Shown piece by piece: positions 60,799 to 64,000 of a stretch of DNA of 64,000 bases. The stretch is from an uncultured Anaerolineae bacterium. Its GTDB lineage: Bacteria > Chloroflexota > Anaerolineae > JACIWP01. Each line of letters begins with the position of its first letter. Position 1 is the stretch's first letter. Made by a program: the position numbers and the translations under genes. The stretch spans positions 23,551 through 87,550 of the forward strand of contig CALIBQ010000013.1 in NCBI GenBank assembly GCA_938049385.1, in the 5' to 3' direction. The notes under the pieces are model-generated. The model did not search any database, was not told the origin of the DNA, and saw only the letters and a program-made list of their open reading frames with translations.

Positions 60799-60970
60799 GG
60801 GGTGTTGATAAAGTCCAGACATACAATCTGTGGAAAAGCGGCCTGGCGGCTGAAGCCACGGTAACGACTGCGAAGCCTGCCGGCGCAGGCTTCGCGAAGT
60901 CGGCGCCGGCGCCGACTTCGCGGGCACCACCGCAGTTTCAACTGCTAGGCGATGAGCTTTTTCAACACCC
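60799..60970. mobile_element. MITE-like repeat, family A, copy 3
   Basis: A 172-bp element with 14-bp terminal inverted repeats, GGGTGTTGATAAAG and CTTTTTCAACACCC (one mismatch). The interior has several hairpins (GCCTGCCGGCGCAGGC, GAAGTCGGCGCCGGCGCCGACTTC) and no ORF. It lies 14 bp upstream of the -35 box of the cytochrome promoter. Related copies are at 55.7 and 22.3 kb. Confidence 0.7.
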
Positions 60971-60983
60971 TTTTGTGAAAGGC

Positions 60984-61026
60984 TTGACGAAATCAGAAGA
61001 AGTTGTTATAATATAGTTGATATCAA
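60984..61026 (+). promoter_or_regulatory. Promoter of the multihaem cytochrome gene, with palindrome
   Basis: TTGACG (60984-60989) is 17 bases from TATAAT (61007-61012). A perfect palindrome TTGATATCAA (61017-61026) covers the probable start point and may be an operator. A leader of about 165 nt with several weak hairpins follows before the ATG at 61184; it matches no riboswitch class I know. Confidence 0.78.
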
Positions 61027-61183
61027 TTCTTTACACATTTTTATCCTGCGGCTGGTGGTGCCTCGCTAGCAAGGAGGAAGCCCGTCACACAATGGGGTGA
61101 GGAATCCCGGCGCATGAGGTTCGCCGGTCTACGGCGCAGTGAAACGTTCATCGTAGCAGTCAAAGAGGAGGGAAAAACGGGCT

Positions 61184-62144
61184 ATGAAATCCTCGCGCAT
61201 CTGGATGGTGCTCTTCATCTCCACCGTGCTGTTCATCCTGGCCGCCGGCCTGGCTTTCGCTCAGGACCCTGCCGCCATCAGCGGGGAGAAATGCAAAGGA
61301 TGTCACGGCGACATCCATGCGGAATGGGCCGGCACGGGCCATGCAGTCGCGTTGAAGACCCTCGTGGACAGCGGTCATGCTCAGGACTTCTGTTTGGCAT
61401 GCCATTCTACCGACTACATCCTTGCCCCCCAAGGCTCCAAGCCAACCGTGCAGACGGCGCAGTACTCCCTGACCTGTCTGGCCTGCCATCCGGGTGATCA
61501 CACTGCCGGCGGGTCGGCGAAGATCGAGAACATTTTCGACACCTGCGCCAAGTGCCACAACGGTACCTCGGGCGGCACCCGGCCCATCCTGCCTGGCTCC
61601 GAAGCGCATCACCCCATGAAGGAAATGTTCATGGGTGAGGGCGCTCCGGAGGTCTCCGGCGTCCCGTCCCCGCACCTGCCGGTCAAGGACTGCACCATGC
61701 ACCAACTGCCACGTGGAAGGCCATAAGTACGAAGCCACCCAGGCCGCCTGCGACAAATGCCACGGCGGCCAGAAAACCATCGCGGCCATCCACAATGAGG
61801 TGCTCCCCAAGATGGAGACGCTGAAGACCGTCCTGGACCAGATCAAGGCGGCTCACCCTGATTGGGATCCTCGGGCCCAGACCAAAGGTGATGAGCAGAA
61901 GGCGTACGAGCTGGCTTACACCCTCTACACCTTCGCCCAAAGCGAGGGGAGCGGCGGTGTGCACAACTATGACTACACCTATGCCATCCTGGCTAAGGCG
62001 AAGGATGCGCTGGTAAAGGTCGGGTTGGCCGCTCCCGAGGCCCTGCCCATCACGGGTGCGGAGCTGGCTAATCTCTGGCCGTACCTGGCCGGCCTGGCCG
62101 GCGCCGCTCTGATGGGCGTGGGTATCCGCAAGCGCATGAAGTGA
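61184..62144 (+). pseudogene. Six-haem c-type cytochrome, disrupted by 7-bp tandem duplication
   Basis: The gene starts with a signal peptide (VLFISTVLFILAAGLAFA) and contains CXXCH haem motifs CKGCH, CLACH, CLACH and CAKCH in the first frame. At 61691-61704 the 7-mer TGCACCA is repeated in tandem. The first frame then runs into a stop at 61726, while the second frame gives CTNCH and CDKCH and ends at 62144 with a membrane helix (WPYLAGLAGAALMGVGI) and a basic tail. Removing one 7-mer restores one frame and a canonical DCTNCH. The intact protein would be about 317 residues, exported and membrane-anchored. Confidence 0.85.
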
Positions 62145-62184
62145 TCCTTGTTGACGGGCTGACTTCTCGCGAGGCACAAAAGAA

Positions 62185-62206
62185 AGGGGCGGGAATTCCC
62201 GCCCCT
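62185..62206. terminator. Bidirectional terminator between cytochrome and guaA
   Basis: AGGGGCGGGAATTCCCGCCCCT is a perfect palindrome with TGATTTTATT on the plus-strand side and TTTCTTTT on the minus-strand side. It separates the convergent ends of the cytochrome gene and guaA. Confidence 0.8.
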
Positions 62207-62210
62207 GATT

Positions 62211-63764
62211 TTATTCCCATTCGATGGTCGCCGGCGGCTTGCTGGAGATGTCATACACCACCCGGTTTACCCCGGGTACCTCGTTCACAATCCGGCTGGA
62301 AATGCGGGCCAGCAGGTCGTAGGGCAAGCGAGACCAGTCGGCGGTCATACCGTCCACGCTGGACACGGCGCGCACCGCCACCAAATACTGGTAGGTACGG
62401 CCGTCGCCCATCACGCCTACAGAGCGCACTGAAGTCAGCACGGCGAAATACTGCCAGGGTTTGTCCGGGCCGAGGTTGGCGGCCTCGATCTCGCTCGTGA
62501 CGATGGCATCGGCGGCACGCAGGATGGCCAGCTTTTCCTCCGTGACTTCGCCGATGATGCGGACGGCCAACGCCGGCCCTGGGCAGGGCTGACGGTGCAC
62601 CAGCGAGGCCGGCAGTCCCAATGCTTCGCCCACCTGCCGCACCTCATCCTTGAACAGCATCCGCAGAGGCTCGATCAGCTCGAAGTCCATGTCCGAGGGC
62701 AGGGCGCCCACGTTGTGATGCGACTTGATGCGCGCGGTCGCCCCACTGCCGGCGCCCGAGGATTCGATGACGTCCGGGTAAATAGTCCCCTGGACCAGAT
62801 AGCGTACCCGTCCGAGCTTGCGGGCCTCTTCCTCAAAGACGCGGATGAACTCCCGGCCGATGACGCGGCGCTTTTCCTCCGGGTCGGTGACGCCGGCCAG
62901 GGCGCGCAGGAAGCGCTCGCGGGCATCCACTAGGATAGTTGGTGCCTGGATGTGCCGGCGGAAGGCTTCCATATTTTCTTCCACCTCCCCCTGGCGGTGC
63001 AGGCCGTGGTCCACGAAGATGCAGGTGAGCTGGTCGCCAATGGCGCGTGAGACCAGCGTGGCGGCGACGGTGGAATCCACGCCTCCCGAGACGGCGCAAA
63101 TGGCGCGCTCTTGGCCGACGCGCTGGCGGATCTGGGCAATGGATTCGGCGATGAAGTTTTCCGGCCGCCACAGGCCGTGCAGGCCGCAGATACGGAAAAG
63201 GAAGTTATGGAAAATAGCCTTGCCCTCGGCGGTATGATGCACTTCAGGGTGAAACTGCAGGCCGTACAGCCGGCGCTCGTCGTCGCCCATGGCGGCGATG
63301 GGGGCATTGGCGGTGTGCGCCAGGACGCGGAAGCCGGCCGGCGGTCTTTCGATGCGGTCCCCATGGCTCATCCAGACGCGGGTGGGGGAGGAGATGCCGG
63401 CGAACAGGGGGGAATCCGGCGCGTCGATGTACAGCTCGGCGTGGCCGTATTCCCGGGCGGCTGCCGGCGCGACGCGTCCGCCCAGGGCATGTGTAAGGGC
63501 TTGCATGCCGTAGCAGATGCCGAGCACCGGCTTGCCCGAAGCCAGGACATATGCCGGCAGGGTTGGGGCACCGGGCGCATAGACGCTGGCCGGCCCGCCG
63601 GATAAGATGAAGCCGGCCGGCTCCAGCGCCAGGACGCGCTCCGCCGGTGCATCCCACGGGATGAGTTCGCAGTAAACATGGGCCTCGCGCACCCGCCGGG
63701 CGATGAGCTGGTTGTACTGAGAACCGAAATCCAGCACCACTATGGTTTCGGGATGCTCCGCCAT
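62211..63764 (-). CDS. guaA: GMP synthase (glutamine-hydrolysing)
   Basis: This 517-residue two-domain enzyme converts XMP to GMP. The N-terminal class I amidotransferase has [19 protein letters not shown], the Cys nucleophile in GICYGMQAL, and the catalytic His in [10 protein letters not shown]. The ATP-pyrophosphatase domain has the P-loop [13 protein letters not shown], and the C-terminal dimerisation domain ends with IEWE. The ATG at 63764 ([13 protein letters not shown]) is used; the ORF-track start lies in the promoter -10 box. An IS end sits just upstream of the promoter. Confidence 0.97.
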   Translation of the reverse strand: MAEHPETIVVLDFGSQYNQLIARRVREAHVYCELIPWDAPAERVLALEPAGFILSGGPASVYAPGAPTLPAYVLASGKPVLGICYGMQALTHALGGRVAPAAAREYGHAELYIDAPDSPLFAGISSPTRVWMSHGDRIERPPAGFRVLAHTANAPIAAMGDDERRLYGLQFHPEVHHTAEGKAIFHNFLFRICGLHGLWRPENFIAESIAQIRQRVGQERAICAVSGGVDSTVAATLVSRAIGDQLTCIFVDHGLHRQGEVEENMEAFRRHIQAPTILVDARERFLRALAGVTDPEEKRRVIGREFIRVFEEEARKLGRVRYLVQGTIYPDVIESSGAGSGATARIKSHHNVGALPSDMDFELIEPLRMLFKDEVRQVGEALGLPASLVHRQPCPGPALAVRIIGEVTEEKLAILRAADAIVTSEIEAANLGPDKPWQYFAVLTSVRSVGVMGDGRTYQYLVAVRAVSSVDGMTADWSRLPYDLLARISSRIVNEVPGVNRVVYDISSKPPATIEWE

Positions 63765-63816
63765 CTCGTCTTTCCCTCTCACTGCGGCCGTGGTGGGCCG
63801 GAGAACTGATGCGGTC

Positions 63817-63845
63817 ATTATATCGGTTCCATGTGCGGCTCACAA
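63817..63845 (-). promoter_or_regulatory. guaA promoter
   Basis: On the minus strand TTGTGA (63845-63840) is 17 bases from TATAAT (63822-63817), about 50 bases before the start codon. Its upstream edge is 14 bp from the IS end. Confidence 0.7.
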
Positions 63846-63858
63846 ATTGCCGGGGCAA

Positions 63859-64000
63859 GGGTGTAGAACCTATTTCATAATTCGATCGATGCACCATAGA
63901 ATGATGGCAATCAAGCAAAAGGCTTTATACATATGCACATCACGGTCATAGCGAACTACCAAACGACGGCAGTTGTCCATCCAAGCAAAACAGCGCTCCA
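63859..64000 (-). mobile_element. IS5-like insertion sequence, left end (rest outside window)
   Basis: The element end is probably at GGGTGTAGAACC (63859-63870), followed inward by the transposase C-terminus on the minus strand. Only about 140 bp lie in the window. The outer bases GGGTGT-GAA match the ends of the family A and B repeats. Confidence 0.7.
63870..64000 (-). CDS. IS5-family (DDE) transposase, C-terminal fragment
   Basis: The minus-strand frame reads ERCFAWMDNCRRLVVRYDRD... to the stop at 63870 (about 43 residues visible). The ER(x)FAWMD stretch with the catalytic Glu, then the RRLVVRYDR motif, is typical of the C-terminal part of IS4/IS5-family DDE transposases. The rest lies beyond the window, so I cannot tell whether the gene is intact. 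It was missed by the ORF track because it has no start codon in the window. Confidence 0.82.
   Translation of the reverse strand, partial: ERCFAWMDNCRRLVVRYDRDVHMYKAFCLIAIILWCIDRIMK

Noticed and set aside
61027-61183. c-di-GMP (GEMM) or cobalamin riboswitch in the cytochrome leader
   Set aside because: A GGTCTACGG stretch and several hairpins were noted, but the conserved core sequences of these classes are missing.

Overview
The window looks like a GC-rich chromosome segment of a Chloroflexota-type bacterium (Anaerolineae-like; moderate confidence). Supporting this are LysW-dependent lysine/arginine genes, an rpe-rpmB-asp23-fakA neighbourhood of Gram-positive type, no outer-membrane genes, strong sigma70-like promoters (several perfect TTGACA-N17-TATAAT) and a very high density of the hexamer GCCGGC. 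There is one tRNA gene (Arg, CCG), no rRNA, no CRISPR array and no prophage.

Layout. 1-2.8 kb: fakA (cut by the window edge), an Asp23 protein, rpmB, rpe. 2.9-6.4 kb: an oxygen-defence block on the minus strand (Rrf2 regulator, rubrerythrin, cydA, cydB) behind a consensus promoter overlapped by a palindromic operator. 6.5-12.2 kb: uvrA, a FAD oxidoreductase, miaB. 12.1-21.8 kb, minus strand: a C45-like hydrolase, der, the c-di-AMP pair cdaR/cdaA, a large TPR protein, argF, an FAA-hydrolase-family protein and a methyltransferase. 22-23.7 kb: tRNA-Arg, a 64-residue protein, a promoter-terminator pair that may be a small RNA, and a DUF1638 protein. 23.9-27.2 kb: two tandem MutS-like ATPases (the second frameshifted) behind a fluoride (crcB-type) riboswitch with its own terminator and a perfect promoter. 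27.5-33.1 kb: lysW-X-Y-Z-J-K behind a ribosome-mediated attenuator with a 22-codon leader peptide rich in Lys/Arg. 33.1-38.9 kb: degV, acpP, type 2 IPP isomerase, a polyprenyl synthase, hemW and a lone molybdoenzyme FAD subunit. 39.2-45.6 kb: an exosortase locus of the XrtG type (PTPS-like small protein, PTPS-related membrane protein, candidate sorted protein, exosortase, glycosyltransferase, response regulator). 45.7-51.8 kb: TspO-like, HDAC-like, HTH-PocR regulator, and a giant FAD/Fe-S oxidoreductase with a Met-rich tail. 51.8-63.8 kb: an alpha-oxoamine synthase resembling serine palmitoyltransferase, transketolase, an EamA transporter, a three-piece glutamate synthase, a six-haem cytochrome c broken by a 7-bp tandem duplication, and guaA. 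The right edge holds the end of an IS5-like insertion sequence.

How it works together. Amino-acid supply (LysW pathway, argF, glutamate synthase), isoprenoid and fatty-acid supply (fni, polyprenyl synthase, fakA/degV/acpP) and redox functions (cydAB, rubrerythrin, multihaem cytochrome, FAD/Fe-S protein) dominate. The best regulatory signals are the attenuator, the fluoride riboswitch and the Rrf2 operator.

Caveats. Four genes carry reading-frame breaks. Three lie at or near G/C-rich runs and could be sequence errors; the fourth is a clean 7-bp duplication. Three families of hairpin-rich intergenic repeats are present; one has terminal inverted repeats resembling the end of the IS at the right edge. 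All functions were assigned by reading motifs, without database searches.
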